From positions 2,418,001 to 2,482,000 of the forward strand of contig BPGE01000001.1 of the NCBI GenBank assembly GCA_026002875.1: a stretch of DNA of 64,000 nt. The letters run 5' to 3'. Both the position numbers and the translations under genes were made by a program. Under the pieces are notes generated by a model, which saw nothing but the letters and a program-made list of their open reading frames with translations, was not told the DNA's origin and searched no databases. Position 1 is the stretch's first letter, and each line of letters begins with the position of its first letter. Source of the DNA: Bryobacteraceae bacterium. Its GTDB lineage: Bacteria > Acidobacteriota > Terriglobia > Bryobacterales > Bryobacteraceae. This document shows positions 8,696 through 17,399 of the stretch, piece after piece.

Positions 8696-9148
8696 TCACA
8701 CAAACACGCTGGTGGCGGCCACCGTGCGGGTGATGCCCGTGTCGCTGAACTTCAGCGTGATGCTGAGGGTCTGCTTGCCGTCATACGGCGCCTGGTGCTG
8801 GTGCGATTTGATCCACGCTTTGAACTCGTAGGCGATGAATTTTCCGCCACCGTCCGGAACCTCGATCCGCCACCGCGCGATCGTGCGGTCGGTGTAGAGG
8901 GTGTACAGCCCGTTCTGGACCGTGTCCTCGGGGTCGTAGATCATTTCGATGCTGGCGTCCGAAGCTTCCTTCAGCCCAGGGATGGACTTCTTCCACCCGT
9001 TCGTGTCGTGAGAAGTGACATCCACCTCGTCGAAGGTGATCTCCGGCGGCTTGACTTCCAGCACCTCGGGAAGCTTCACCCAGGTGTAGGGTGTGCTTTC
9101 CGACGTGGTGTAGCCAACCCGAATTCCCTGTCCGATTACCTGTGCCAT
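8696..9148 (-). CDS. Major tail tube protein
   Basis: This 150-residue protein reads as a tail tube subunit: MAQVIGQGIRVGYTTSES at the N-terminus, the conserved PEITFDEVDVTSHDTNGW segment (about residues 35-52), GLKEASDASIEMIYDPED and a final beta strand pair. The EVDVTSHDT motif is characteristic of lambda gpV/TP901-type tube proteins. It would polymerise around the tape measure to form the tail tube. It sits between the tail terminator and chaperone genes, the standard siphophage order. GGAGGAAAG lies just before the ATG. Confidence 0.88.
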   Translation of the reverse strand: MAQVIGQGIRVGYTTSESTPYTWVKLPEVLEVKPPEITFDEVDVTSHDTNGWKKSIPGLKEASDASIEMIYDPEDTVQNGLYTLYTDRTIARWRIEVPDGGGKFIAYEFKAWIKSHQHQAPYDGKQTLSITLKFSDTGITRTVAATSVFV

Positions 9149-9163
9149 TTTCTTTCCTCCTAG

Positions 9164-9526
9164 CTAGCGAGTGAAAACCCTTGCCTCCGCCGAAAGCGTG
9201 TGAAGCTTCAGTTCGGCGTCGAACTCCACGGAAATCCGGTCCACCACGATGGAAATGTCGCCGTGATTTCCTTCCAACACTGCTGATAGAATCCCGGAAA
9301 CCTGCACCGCCTGCGAGTGAAGCGGGAAATATCCCAGCACCTGGTAGTCGTGCTGGAACCCTGCCAGCCCGTCATGCGATTTCGCCGGCTGCGTCTCCAC
9401 CACTCCGTGAACCAGGAACGGAACCTGCGGCGCCGAGCCCGGACCGATCACGCGGATGCGGTCTCCCACAATGGCCGCCAGCGCCGGAGACGATGTCAGC
9501 AGCGACTGGATGTGTGCAGTGATCAT
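9164..9526 (-). CDS. Tail terminator / DUF3168-like protein
   Basis: This 120-residue protein has the pattern of DUF3168 tail completion proteins: an N-terminal helix (ITAHIQSLLTSSPALAAIVGDRI), the loop GSAPQVPFLVHGVVET and a C-terminal strand pair (IVVDRISVEFDAELKLHTLSAEARV). Such proteins cap the tail tube at the head-proximal end. The start overlaps the stop of the gp10-like gene by four bases, and the tail tube gene follows 15 bases later. Family assignment is by pattern and gene order. Confidence 0.75.
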   Translation of the reverse strand: MITAHIQSLLTSSPALAAIVGDRIRVIGPGSAPQVPFLVHGVVETQPAKSHDGLAGFQHDYQVLGYFPLHSQAVQVSGILSAVLEGNHGDISIVVDRISVEFDAELKLHTLSAEARVFTR

Positions 9527-10092
9527 CCTACACTCTCCTCCAGCAGCCGGCGGAACTCACTGGCCAGCATCGCCGCCACCTTCGCCCTCGCCCGGCTGAC
9601 CGCCGGCCCGAAGAACTTCCGCGCCCGCATCCGGGACGTGCCTCTCTCCCACATCGAAGCCAGACTCATGCCAAGAAGCTGTCCCTGCTGCACCGTGCCG
9701 GCGCCCACCACACGCTTGTTTCCCTTCCTGCCGCGGATGCGGATCCGGGTGAAGCTGGCCCGCGCCCGCCACTCGCGGTATGCATGGGCATACGGACGGG
9801 AACGGCCGCGGAGACGGATGCCGGCAAGCTGGGTGATCTGGCGTTCTCCGCCGGCGAATGGCTTCGGCTTGCGGGTCGAGAACAGATCACGGAAAACGTC
9901 CGAAGGCGTCCGCACGGACTTGGCGCCGGCTTCCACCTCCCGCTTCACCGCCTCCGCCGCGGCTGCAGAGATCTGCCAGATCCTCTCCGCAGATCCGTCG
10001 GTCGCACGGACCAGACGCTGCAGGTTCTGCTGGATCTCTTTCAGCCCGCGAATCTCGACCTGCCGGCGTGAGAGAAGCGATGCGGCCATCAC
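9523..10092 (-). CDS. HK97 gp10-like head-tail protein
   Basis: This 189-residue basic protein has the features of HK97-gp10-like proteins: EIRGLKEIQQNLQRLVRA at the N-terminus, an AAAAEAVKREVEAGA helix, and the end SMWERGTSRMRARKFFGPAV (the family usually ends with a G-T-x-x-x-x-A-R-P-F-L-P-like stretch). It would act at the neck during head-tail joining. It overlaps the genes on both sides by four bases. MM or MAA starts are equally possible. Confidence 0.8.
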   Translation of the reverse strand: MMAASLLSRRQVEIRGLKEIQQNLQRLVRATDGSAERIWQISAAAAEAVKREVEAGAKSVRTPSDVFRDLFSTRKPKPFAGGERQITQLAGIRLRGRSRPYAHAYREWRARASFTRIRIRGRKGNKRVVGAGTVQQGQLLGMSLASMWERGTSRMRARKFFGPAVSRARAKVAAMLASEFRRLLEESVG

Positions 10093-10409
10093 AGCACCTC
10101 CCGCGCCAGCAGCCAGGTGAAGATGGCGCCCTTGTCGGACGTTTTCTCAGCGGCCACGATCTCGCACTGCTTGAGCCCGATGAAGAGCCGCCACCGCGTC
10201 GTCACATCCTCAGGAAGCCGGCTGACCACGATGCGGTAGACCGTCTTCGATGCCTCCGGTCCGCCGGCCAGAGACATCTCGCCAAGCTGGCCCTTCACGG
10301 TCGGGATCGAGACGTCGCCCCAAACACGGAACGCCGGCGTGAACGTCTCCACCGTCTCGCCGTTCTGGACGGTCACCGCAGGCCGCAGGAACTGAAGCCT
10401 CTGCCTCAT
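10089..10409 (-). CDS. Phage head-tail adaptor (SPP1 gp16-like)
   Basis: This 106-residue protein carries the pattern of head-tail joining proteins: RLQFLRPAVTVQNGETVETFTPAFRVWGDV, then EASKTVYRIVVSRLPEDVTTRWRLFIG. The T-x-R-W-R segment is shared with SPP1 gp16-type adaptors. It is placed between connector and gp10-like genes with four-base overlaps on both sides, as in many HK97-type modules. Confidence 0.8.
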   Translation of the reverse strand: MRQRLQFLRPAVTVQNGETVETFTPAFRVWGDVSIPTVKGQLGEMSLAGGPEASKTVYRIVVSRLPEDVTTRWRLFIGLKQCEIVAAEKTSDKGAIFTWLLAREVL

Positions 10410-10933
10410 CGCACCCCCGCCACAGCCGCACTCCGCAGCAGGCTGTTCACTCCGTAAGGCGTGTCACTCGCCTGCCAGGCCTGATCCCGCCGGTTCCACC
10501 AGTGACTCACCAGCAGCATCACCGCAGCCTCCACCGCAGCAGGAAGCTGCTCCGGAGTGAGCGTCCTCCACTCGATCACCAGCTTGCCGGCAGGAACCGG
10601 ATCAAGCCTGACCACGCCGGACTCACTCCACACCGCCACCTCGCCCGCATAGGGCTGGCCGTCCACGGTGATGGCGATGTGCTGCTCGTCAATCGCCGGC
10701 CGCAGCCGGATGATCTCAGCCGGCGCCGTCTCGGTCGCATAGCGCTTGGCAATCCAGTCATGCCCGGTGACGAACTCGGCATACTCCACCGCCGCCAGCG
10801 CCAGAGCCCGAAGCGTAAACTGGCCCTGCGCATCGGCAGGATCGAGAACCACGCCCAGATAGTCCGCCAGCGTCGGCAGGCTGACTGGAAGCGCAGACGG
10901 ATCGACCGGACCCAGCAGGCGAGTCATCGTCAT
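10406..10933 (-). CDS. Head-tail connector (gp6-like)
   Basis: This 175-residue, mostly helical protein matches phage gp6-like/phiE125 gp8-like connectors: PTLADYLGVVLDPADAQGQFTLRALALAAVEYAEFVTG near the start, and AVEAAVMLLVSHWWNRRD followed by YGVNSLLRS at the end. It would form a ring under the portal. It overlaps neighbours by four bases on both sides. Confidence 0.82.
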   Translation of the reverse strand: MTMTRLLGPVDPSALPVSLPTLADYLGVVLDPADAQGQFTLRALALAAVEYAEFVTGHDWIAKRYATETAPAEIIRLRPAIDEQHIAITVDGQPYAGEVAVWSESGVVRLDPVPAGKLVIEWRTLTPEQLPAAVEAAVMLLVSHWWNRRDQAWQASDTPYGVNSLLRSAAVAGVR

Positions 10934-11139
10934 TTCTCCTGCTTGCGGCGCCGTTTTGGCTGCGGTTCTGGGATGTCCAGTTCGGAGATCTCCTCAGGCG
11001 AGGCATCCACAGCCAGGCCAGCCCGCTTCAGCGTCTCCGCCGCCTCCGGCGAGACGTGGATGAACTGCCCCTCGAACGCCCACTGGCCGGCGCCCATGTA
11101 GAGGGTGCGAGTCACTCTGAGAATCGGAGTCATCGTCAT
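10930..11139 (-). CDS. Small prophage protein after the capsid gene
   Basis: This 69-residue protein reads as a short beta region (PILRVTRTLYMGAGQWAFEGQFIHV), a helix (SPEAAETLKRAG) and a basic tail (PKRRRKQEK). Small proteins at this position, between capsid and connector, are common in HK97-type phages and vary widely. No family recognised. It overlaps the connector start by four bases. Confidence 0.7.
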   Translation of the reverse strand: MTMTPILRVTRTLYMGAGQWAFEGQFIHVSPEAAETLKRAGLAVDASPEEISELDIPEPQPKRRRKQEK

Positions 11140-11212
11140 GCGTCCTCATGCAGCACCGGGCTGCCGGAGGGATCGGACCTCCGACAGCCCTGAGTGCTTA
11201 CCAGGTCATGCC

Positions 11213-12289
11213 TCAAGCCGCGAACGTGCCATAGCGGAACGCCGCCGGCCGGAAGATGCACAGCGCCATCCGCACCTCGCCACGCACCGCAGCCAGACCC
11301 TTCGAGAAGAAGTCGGCGTGTTCGGTGCTGATCTCCACCACAACGCCGGGCTTCTGCCGCAGGGCCGCGGCCACAGGCGAGAGGCTGCCCACCAGGAACT
11401 TGCCCGCCGGCATGGACGGCGCCGGGATCACCTGCAAGCCGAACAGCGTCTCGGCCGGATAGGTCGGAGCGCCGAACACATACAGGCCGTTGCTGTCTTT
11501 CTGCGTGCGGATCGCCCACAGGTCGGCAGGGTTCAGGGCCACGAACTCGGGCAGGGCGCCGGAGACCAGACCGGCAGCCTTGGCGATCGAGTCCAGCTTC
11601 GCTTCATTCGCAGGTGCGGTGTAGGCCGGAACCACCGAACCGAACCCGGTCAGGTTCGCGCCCGTGCCGTTTCCGGCGATGACCTGCGCCTCGATCTCGT
11701 TCTCGAGGGAGTCGCTGACCACTCCGGTGATCGCAGCCTCCAGCGCCGGCACATCCTCCAGCGCCTGCCGGCTGACCGCCACCATCACGCTGATGGCCTG
11801 CAACGGCAGGGTCACCAACGCCGTCGACGGATCTTCCGAAGACGTGGCAGTACCCTCAGCACGAGCCGCAGCCTGCGGCGTGCTGATCCTGGCAAACTGC
11901 ACCGCGCCACCCTCGGCCGGGATGGTCGTCATCGCAGCACGCAGCCGGCCAGCAGTCGTGCCGGCCGGATAGGCGCCGATGTGATCCGTCCGCTTTCCCA
12001 CCTCGGCGGTCGTCAGGGCCTTGCGCACGAGGGACTCATCCAGCGAGAACACCGCGCGGCCCGAACCCTTGGCGATCAGACCCTGCACGTCGGCGTTGCC
12101 GGCGAGGAACGATTTCAGCGTCACGTTCGCCGCGGCGGCCTGCTTGCGGCTGTAAAGGTTGTCCACGATCTCGCGGATTTCCGTGAACTGGGATTTCATC
12201 TCCCGCAGCCCGGAAACCTCCGCCTCGAACTTGCCAGCCAGCGCTTTCACTTCATCGGAAAGCCCGGCGATGATGGTGTTCATTTCCAT
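11213..12289 (-). CDS. HK97-family major capsid protein
   Basis: This 358-residue protein starts with a charged helical scaffold-like domain (about residues 1-60: IIAGLSDEVKALAGKFEAEVSGLREMKSQF has the delta-domain pattern). The HK97 fold follows, with STPQAAARAEG, QAISVMVAVSRQALEDVP, an E-loop and P-domain region, and the C-terminal VVEISTEHADFFSKGLAAVRGEVRMAL. The delta domain is expected to be removed by the protease encoded next to it. It is preceded by the protease gene (13 bases) with a strong GGAGGAAAAAA ribosome site. Confidence 0.92.
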   Translation of the reverse strand: MEMNTIIAGLSDEVKALAGKFEAEVSGLREMKSQFTEIREIVDNLYSRKQAAAANVTLKSFLAGNADVQGLIAKGSGRAVFSLDESLVRKALTTAEVGKRTDHIGAYPAGTTAGRLRAAMTTIPAEGGAVQFARISTPQAAARAEGTATSSEDPSTALVTLPLQAISVMVAVSRQALEDVPALEAAITGVVSDSLENEIEAQVIAGNGTGANLTGFGSVVPAYTAPANEAKLDSIAKAAGLVSGALPEFVALNPADLWAIRTQKDSNGLYVFGAPTYPAETLFGLQVIPAPSMPAGKFLVGSLSPVAAALRQKPGVVVEISTEHADFFSKGLAAVRGEVRMALCIFRPAAFRYGTFAA

Positions 12290-12302
12290 TTTTTTCCTCC
12301 AC

Positions 12303-12842
12303 TCAGTTGGAAATCCGCGCCCGAATCAGCCTGATCTGGGCGGAAAGCACCTGCAGTGTAGCAGGCGTCATATCCGGCCTGGACTCGGCAGAAAACTCTT
12401 TCACCTCTGTGATCCGCGCCGCCGGCTGGGCCGGGACAGGGGTGAGGGAGACCTCCAGCAGCGTCGCCTTTTCAATCACGCGATTTGCTCCATCCCAGCG
12501 CCAGGAGTCGATCATGAATCCGACACTCAGGCCATCCACGGCGCCGGCTTTCATCAGGGCGTACGCGTCTTTGCCCAGCGTCGTCTCCAGCACGATCTGC
12601 CCGATGGCCTCGATCCCCTCCGCCGTCTCCTGCACGTCGATCGTGCCGATGGGCTGGTCATGCATCCACAGCAGCGGAAGCCGGGATTTCCGGGCGATGC
12701 TGTCACGGAAGGCGCCCGGCTGGATCACGTCTCCGGTCAGGTCCGGCGCGGAATACACGCTGGCCACGCCGGCGAACGTGCCCTCCGCTTCCAGTTCTCG
12801 GACCGTCAGGGTCAGGGATTTCTTCTCGATTGCCATGGTCAA
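12303..12842 (-). CDS. HK97-type prohead protease
   Basis: This 179-residue serine protease of the HK97 prohead protease family carries the expected catalytic pair: His in LPLLWMHDQPIG (about residue 61) and Ser in VDGLSVGF (about 106). The N-terminal strands (KKSLTLTVRELEAEGTFAGVA) and the GDVIQPGAF motif are typical. It matures the capsid by cleaving the delta domain. It overlaps the portal stop by four bases and lies just before the capsid gene. Confidence 0.92.
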   Translation of the reverse strand: MTMAIEKKSLTLTVRELEAEGTFAGVASVYSAPDLTGDVIQPGAFRDSIARKSRLPLLWMHDQPIGTIDVQETAEGIEAIGQIVLETTLGKDAYALMKAGAVDGLSVGFMIDSWRWDGANRVIEKATLLEVSLTPVPAQPAARITEVKEFSAESRPDMTPATLQVLSAQIRLIRARISN

Positions 12843-14017
12843 CTCCTGGTAGTATCCGCGGAACCGGCAGGATATCTCTGCATATTTCCGAGCACGTGCC
12901 GGCTGTCACCGTCAGGAATGGCGTCCAGGTTTTCCATGCGCCGCACTTCGTTGACGGAAAGCACGCCTCGATCCAGCAGGGCGGAATATCCCTGCGTGCG
13001 GCCCTGATAGTCGCCACGGAGAAGCAGAGAGAAGTTGAACTCGGCGTACAAGCTTTTCCTCTCCGCCGGCGTCAGAAGCTGCCGATGAATCGCCATCTCC
13101 CAGTTCCGCGCCCAGTACAGCAGGCAGTGCTGGATGAACTCCAGGGACTGGTGTTCGATATTCGAGAAAGTCGCCCGGTCCAGTTCGCCCAGAAGGTGCA
13201 GGGGAACCCGGAACCATCGGGCGATCTCGGCGATCTGGAACTTGCGCGAAGTCAGGAACTGCGCGTCCTCAGGCCGGATGCCGATCTGGACGTAATCCAG
13301 GCCGCCGGTCAGGATGAGCGGCCGATGCCACTGGTCAGCGGTCGAATAGGCCTCATCCCACTGCCGGCGGAACTGGTCGAGATCCTCCGACGTGCGGAAG
13401 CCAGCCGGATGCTTCAGGACGTATGGCAGTCGGCCGCCAGACTCGAAGAAGCGCTGCCCGTAGCGTTCCATCGCCCCGGCCAGGGCGAAGCTGCGGCGGG
13501 CCAGAGAGATCACGGACTGGCCCTCAATGCCGTCACCGAGCCCGCGGATGTGGAACATGCGGGATGCCGGCCAGGCCTCGCCACCGACCACGTAGCGGAT
13601 CTCGCCAGACTCGCGGACCACCCGCACACGGTCGGCCGGGATGGGATGCAGACTCACGATGCGGCCCCGCGGCGCCCGTACCACCTCGGCATACGCATTG
13701 CCCCACAGCAGAAGCTGTGACTGTAGGAAATGCCGGAAATCCAGCGCCGTCTGGTCCGGGTTCGGCGCTTCAGACAGCAGGGAGTAAAGAGGATGATCCA
13801 CCGCACGCTGCCGGCTGCCATCCTCCAGCCGGCGGAACACCTGCAGCGGCAGGAAAGCGATGGGATCACTGATCGCCCGGACGCACGCCCACACGGCAGA
13901 AATCGCCAGGGCGAAATCGTCAGCCCCGGTGGAAATCTGCAGGTGCGAAGGGACGGAAAAGGCGCCTGATGGAAGCTGCTTCTTCGCCCAGAATTTGAGT
14001 CTGTCAAGGAAACTCAT
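12839..14017 (-). CDS. Portal protein (HK97 family)
   Basis: This 392-residue protein has the phage portal family features: the conserved AISAVWACVRAISDPIAFLPLQVFRR start region, LYSLLSEAPNPDQTALDFRHFLQSQLLLWGNAYAEVVR, and the GDYQGRTQGYSALLDRGVLSVNEVRRMENLDAIPDGD C-terminus. It forms the dodecameric DNA gate of the head. It overlaps TerL and protease by four bases each. Confidence 0.95.
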   Translation of the reverse strand: MSFLDRLKFWAKKQLPSGAFSVPSHLQISTGADDFALAISAVWACVRAISDPIAFLPLQVFRRLEDGSRQRAVDHPLYSLLSEAPNPDQTALDFRHFLQSQLLLWGNAYAEVVRAPRGRIVSLHPIPADRVRVVRESGEIRYVVGGEAWPASRMFHIRGLGDGIEGQSVISLARRSFALAGAMERYGQRFFESGGRLPYVLKHPAGFRTSEDLDQFRRQWDEAYSTADQWHRPLILTGGLDYVQIGIRPEDAQFLTSRKFQIAEIARWFRVPLHLLGELDRATFSNIEHQSLEFIQHCLLYWARNWEMAIHRQLLTPAERKSLYAEFNFSLLLRGDYQGRTQGYSALLDRGVLSVNEVRRMENLDAIPDGDSRHVLGNMQRYPAGSADTTRS

Positions 14018-15708
14018 AAAACCACCAATCCGGGGATCAGATCCTCTTTCGGGCCGCGGCGGCTGTCCGCACCACCCGCCACGCCCAGCGCCATGATCGC
14101 AGCCACGGCGCCATCGATCTTCCGGTCGGCCGTCGGCCGGCGCGGATAGATGTTGTCCTTTGCGTCTGTGTGACAGACCACGTTCGAGAACATCCAGCGC
14201 ATCGTCTGGTTAGTATCTGTTATCAGTTGCCGGTCCAGAATCAGCGCCTCAAGATGCCTCATGGCGGGTGACATATTCTGGACCGTCTGCCTGAATTCAA
14301 CCGCCGGGATGCCGGATGCCGTCAGATGCTGCGTCACCTGGGCTGCCTGATACGGGTCCAGCGCCACCATCCGCACGTCCAGCCTGGAGCACAGTTCGCG
14401 TATCTCCGCCTCGATCCTGTCGAGGGATGTAGAGGCGCCGGCAGTGAGCGTGAGATGTCCGTGCTGCGCGAACTGGCGGTAGAGAGGGTTGTTTTTCGCC
14501 GCAGCATCCGGTGCGAAATGCCGGGAAGTGAGAAGCCATTTCCCATCCTCCCGCCGGGCGAGAATCGCGATCGATGCGATGTCCACTCGGGTGGCAAGAT
14601 CCACGCCGATCCAGCACGGAAGCCCCTGGAAATCCTCCAGCGTCATGGATGCGTCCTGACAGGCATCGAACTGGGAAATGTCGATCCAGGCGGAGTTTGA
14701 TGACAGCCATAGATCCAGGTGTTTTGTGAGGAAATTGGCCCTGGCGGCGGGAAGGGTTTCGGCGCGGGCCGCCTTATCGCGCAGGTCGTCAAGAGAGAGG
14801 GTGACTCCAAGAGACGGGTTCGCTTTCGCCCAGGTGGCCTCGTCTCTCCAGTCGTCCTCCTCGTCAATCGAGAAGATGATCGAAAAATGCCGGTCATTCT
14901 GCAGCCGGTCGCCCGGCACGTCGGCGAACTCCCGCAGGACGGCGAGAGAGTACTGGTAGACCTCGTGACCGATCCCAGTCAGATCCGTGCCGGCAGTCGA
15001 GATGGCGAAAATCAGCGGCTGCCGGCGGGCGCCCGTCGACGACGTGATCACGTCCCACACCTCGCGGGTGGGATGCACGTGCAGTTCGTCAATGATCGCG
15101 CAGTGTGTGTCCAGGCCCTCCAGGGTGCGGGCGTCTGCAGAAAGCGGGATCAGCTTTCCGAGCGATGGGCCGTGGAAGATGCCACGCTTCTGCGCGTCCA
15201 GGCGCAATGCTTTCGCCATCGCCGGGCAGCGGCGCACCATGCCTAGCGCCGCGTCGAACACAATGCGGGCCTGATCCCGGGTGGTGGCAGCGGTGTAGAC
15301 CTCAGGGCCGTTCTCGCCGTCGGCGGCCAGCGTATACAGCGCCACAGCGGCGGCCAGCGTGGACTTGCCGTTCTTCCGGGCCACCTGAACGTAAGCGGTT
15401 CGATAACGCCGAGCGCCGTCCGCTCGGCTGATCCAGCCGAACAGAGAACCCAGCACGAATTTCTGCCAGGGCTGCACGAAAAGGTTTGCCTTCTGACCTT
15501 TCGTTGCCGGCAGCAGGGACGTGAACAGGATGATCCTGTTTACCCGTTCATGGTCGTAAATCCACGGATATTTCCGGTCGCGGGATTTTTCCAGGTCGAC
15601 CAGGTGGCGCCGGCAGGCGGCGATGGTCCAGCGGCCGGCGGGAATCTCTCCGGCACAAACGGCCTCCGCCCAGGCCGTGACGTCATCCAGCTTGCGCCGG
15701 CGCCTCAT
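14014..15708 (-). CDS. terL: Terminase large subunit
   Basis: With a start at 15708 the protein has 564 residues. This ATG overlaps the TerS stop as ATGA; longer readings lack support. The ATPase domain shows Walker A (QVARKNGKST, residues 108-117) and Walker B with catalytic Glu (CAIIDELHVHP, about 203-213), and the motif III-like FAISTAG. The nuclease domain has GVDLATRVDIASIAIL and a late DPYQAAQV segment. It packages phage DNA into the prohead through the portal. The sequence fits the Terminase_1-like/HK97-type group. Confidence 0.95.
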   Translation of the reverse strand: MRRRRKLDDVTAWAEAVCAGEIPAGRWTIAACRRHLVDLEKSRDRKYPWIYDHERVNRIILFTSLLPATKGQKANLFVQPWQKFVLGSLFGWISRADGARRYRTAYVQVARKNGKSTLAAAVALYTLAADGENGPEVYTAATTRDQARIVFDAALGMVRRCPAMAKALRLDAQKRGIFHGPSLGKLIPLSADARTLEGLDTHCAIIDELHVHPTREVWDVITSSTGARRQPLIFAISTAGTDLTGIGHEVYQYSLAVLREFADVPGDRLQNDRHFSIIFSIDEEDDWRDEATWAKANPSLGVTLSLDDLRDKAARAETLPAARANFLTKHLDLWLSSNSAWIDISQFDACQDASMTLEDFQGLPCWIGVDLATRVDIASIAILARREDGKWLLTSRHFAPDAAAKNNPLYRQFAQHGHLTLTAGASTSLDRIEAEIRELCSRLDVRMVALDPYQAAQVTQHLTASGIPAVEFRQTVQNMSPAMRHLEALILDRQLITDTNQTMRWMFSNVVCHTDAKDNIYPRRPTADRKIDGAVAAIMALGVAGGADSRRGPKEDLIPGLVVL

Positions 15709-16103
15709 TCCATGAACTCCAACCATCCGCCCAGATCCTCCCGGTCGCCCTGCCGGGCGCCGCCGATAAGCCCCAGATCGCGATAGATCGCCCGGATCTC
15801 CCGGCCGCACGCATCGGCAATGCGAACGGCGGGATGCATCGCAATTCGGCCTCGCTGGTCCAGCACGGTCATGCCATGAGCCGTGATCGCATCTTCAGCA
15901 CGCCGCCGGCGTGACTCAAGCTGGGCCGCCAGCAGCACCAGATGCGCCGTCTCATCACGCCACAGCCCCAGCCGGGCCAGGTGGCCGGACAGCGCCTGCC
16001 ATGCGGCCACGGCGATGGCGTCGGCCTGGATCTCCGCAGGAACAGGCGGCGCATCACACGGCGCCCCAGGAGCGGGCCGGGAAACAGGACCACGCGCGCC
16101 CAT
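15705..16103 (-). CDS. terS: Terminase small subunit (P27-like)
   Basis: This 132-residue protein is chosen to start at the ATG at 16103: it overlaps the HNH stop (TGATG) and has GGAGG seven bases upstream; two GTG codons lie just before it. The pattern fits P27-family small terminases: an N-terminal Pro-rich segment, a helical middle (DAIAVAAWQALSGHLARLGLW, HLVLLAAQLESRRR) and the HPAVRIADACGREIRAIYRDLGL end. It recognises phage DNA for packaging. HNH, TerS and TerL occur in this order in many siphophages. Confidence 0.85.
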   Translation of the reverse strand: MGARGPVSRPAPGAPCDAPPVPAEIQADAIAVAAWQALSGHLARLGLWRDETAHLVLLAAQLESRRRRAEDAITAHGMTVLDQRGRIAMHPAVRIADACGREIRAIYRDLGLIGGARQGDREDLGGWLEFME

Positions 16104-16546
16104 CACCACACCTCCGGCCCGGCGGCCGCCGGCGCAACCGGCCGCCGCGCGTAAACGGGACGGCGGGCGGTCTTCGGCGAAAAAGCCCTGGATTTTCTCA
16201 TGGTATCCCCCTGCATTTCCGCCATGGTCTTGCGGGAGTGGCAGGATTTGCAGAGGGGTTGTAAGTTATCTATGTCTGTAAATGTGAACCAGTCACCGCG
16301 ATGCGGGACGATGTGGTCTACCTCCGTGGCCGGCGTGTGGCGTCCCTCGGCCATGCAGCCGACGCACCAGGGCTGCGCTGCCAGCACCTGCGCCCTCAGA
16401 GCCCGCCACGTGGGAGATGAGTACCACCCATGATGCGGAGCACGCTGCGCATCCTGCCGGCGCCACTTCGCGCGCATGGACGCAGGGCAGCGCTGGCCCA
16501 GCGTGTGGGGGATGCCGCACTTGGCACACCAGTATGAGTCAGTCAT
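16103..16546 (-). CDS. HNH endonuclease
   Basis: This 147-residue protein has an N-terminal zinc-ribbon-like CAKCG with GQRCP, a WYSSPTWRALRAQVLAAQPWCVGC segment, the HNH core EVDHIVPHRGD and NLQPLCKSCHSRKT. HNH enzymes of this type lie next to terminases and are needed for packaging cuts in several phages. The C-terminal 35 residues are basic and probably disordered. It overlaps both neighbours by a few bases. Confidence 0.9.
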   Translation of the reverse strand: MTDSYWCAKCGIPHTLGQRCPASMRAKWRRQDAQRAPHHGWYSSPTWRALRAQVLAAQPWCVGCMAEGRHTPATEVDHIVPHRGDWFTFTDIDNLQPLCKSCHSRKTMAEMQGDTMRKSRAFSPKTARRPVYARRPVAPAAAGPEVW

Positions 16547-17105
16547 GGAGAAGCACCTCGAACGGATCGTCTTCCTCGGCCGGCGGGGCGGTCTGCTGCC
16601 GCCCCGCGTCGGCCGGCCTCGCCCAACGGGGCGGCGTGGCGGCGGGAGATGGGCGAGGGATGGCTACAGGGTGCGCCTCGGCGTGGCGAACCCAGCGCGA
16701 TATCAAAGTCTCGATCTGATGGAAATCCGTCGGAAGGATTCCCGTGTCTGCGTCGGCAGAAATCAGCCGGAAATGGGTGACAGACTCTGGCGAAAAGAAC
16801 TCGCCGGAGATGCTGGAGTGGGGGATGTAGAGGATCAGCACCGTGGTTCTCGGCGCCGCGGCCAGGGTCTGGAAAGTGATCTCCTGGCCCCGCGGGATCG
16901 GGGCAGGGTGCTGGGACCGATAGGCTTTTGCCTCCAAAAGCAAGATGTGGCCGTATCTCTCCAGCACGCCGTCGATATCGGCGAAAGCGATGTGCTGGGA
17001 AGTTGACTTTTTTCTGGCCGCCGCCGTCAGCATGGTGAAATCCAGCCTTTTGCCGAAATGATCGGCTGACCGGATGTGTCGTGGAAGAGAAATGACCGCC
17101 GCCAT
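16539..17105 (-). CDS. Putative PD-(D/E)XK-type nuclease of the prophage
   Basis: This 188-residue protein has the layout of a restriction-like nuclease core: FADIDGVLERYGHILLLEAKAY with Asp43, Asp45 and Glu58-x-Lys60, then PRGQEITFQTLA with Gln74 and a strand TTVLILY. D-x(n)-E-x-K followed by Q is the usual signature of the fold. The final 50 residues are Pro/Ala-rich and disordered. It is the gene before HNH and overlaps it. A role in DNA processing before packaging is inferred. The start codon lies inside an inverted repeat (CATAC at 17103-17107, GTATG at 17118-17122). Confidence 0.55.
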   Translation of the reverse strand: MAAVISLPRHIRSADHFGKRLDFTMLTAAARKKSTSQHIAFADIDGVLERYGHILLLEAKAYRSQHPAPIPRGQEITFQTLAAAPRTTVLILYIPHSSISGEFFSPESVTHFRLISADADTGILPTDFHQIETLISRWVRHAEAHPVAIPRPSPAATPPRWARPADAGRQQTAPPAEEDDPFEVLLHD

Positions 17106-17126
17106 ACATAGGGCGTAGTATGCAGG
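17103..17126 (-). promoter_or_regulatory. Inverted repeat overlapping a start codon (copy 1)
   Basis: On the plus strand CATAC (17103-17107) and GTATG (17118-17122) form a dyad; the second arm sits in TAGTATGCAGG (17116-17126). The start codon of the nuclease-like gene lies in the first arm. The same layout is found at the holin-like gene, so a shared operator or a leaderless promoter is likely. Confidence 0.45.
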
Positions 17127-17135
17127 AACAACGGG

Positions 17136-17399
17136 TTATTTTCCTCCGCTATGCGAGAGCGAGTGAATTTTCTCCCGCACCGCCTCCCGGTCGATCTGCC
17201 ACTCCTCCCGGCGAACGTAAGTGCCGTTGATCCGGGCGATGATCCGGTTTTCCAGTTCCAACATTTCTCGCCGCAGTTCAGCTTTCGTTGCCTTGATCGC
17301 CGTGGCGATGTATGTCGAGATGGCAGACGCCAGGGCGGAAAGAATAGATGCCAGGGCCGGAGACTGGAGAATGTCGACGATGTGCGAGTGATCAGGCAT
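17136..17399 (-). CDS. Small prophage protein with hydrophobic N-terminus and coiled coil
   Basis: This 87-residue protein starts with PDHSHIVDILQSPALASI, continues with a hydrophobic Ala-rich helix (about residues 15-37), then a charged amphipathic helix (KAELRREMLELENRIIARINGT) and RREEWQIDREAVREK. AAGGAG lies seven bases before the ATG. It overlaps the small membrane protein gene upstream by eight bases. A one-pass membrane protein next to a holin candidate suggests a lysis accessory (spanin- or antiholin-like), but this is position-based guesswork. Confidence 0.6.
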   Translation of the reverse strand: MPDHSHIVDILQSPALASILSALASAISTYIATAIKATKAELRREMLELENRIIARINGTYVRREEWQIDREAVREKIHSLSHSGGK

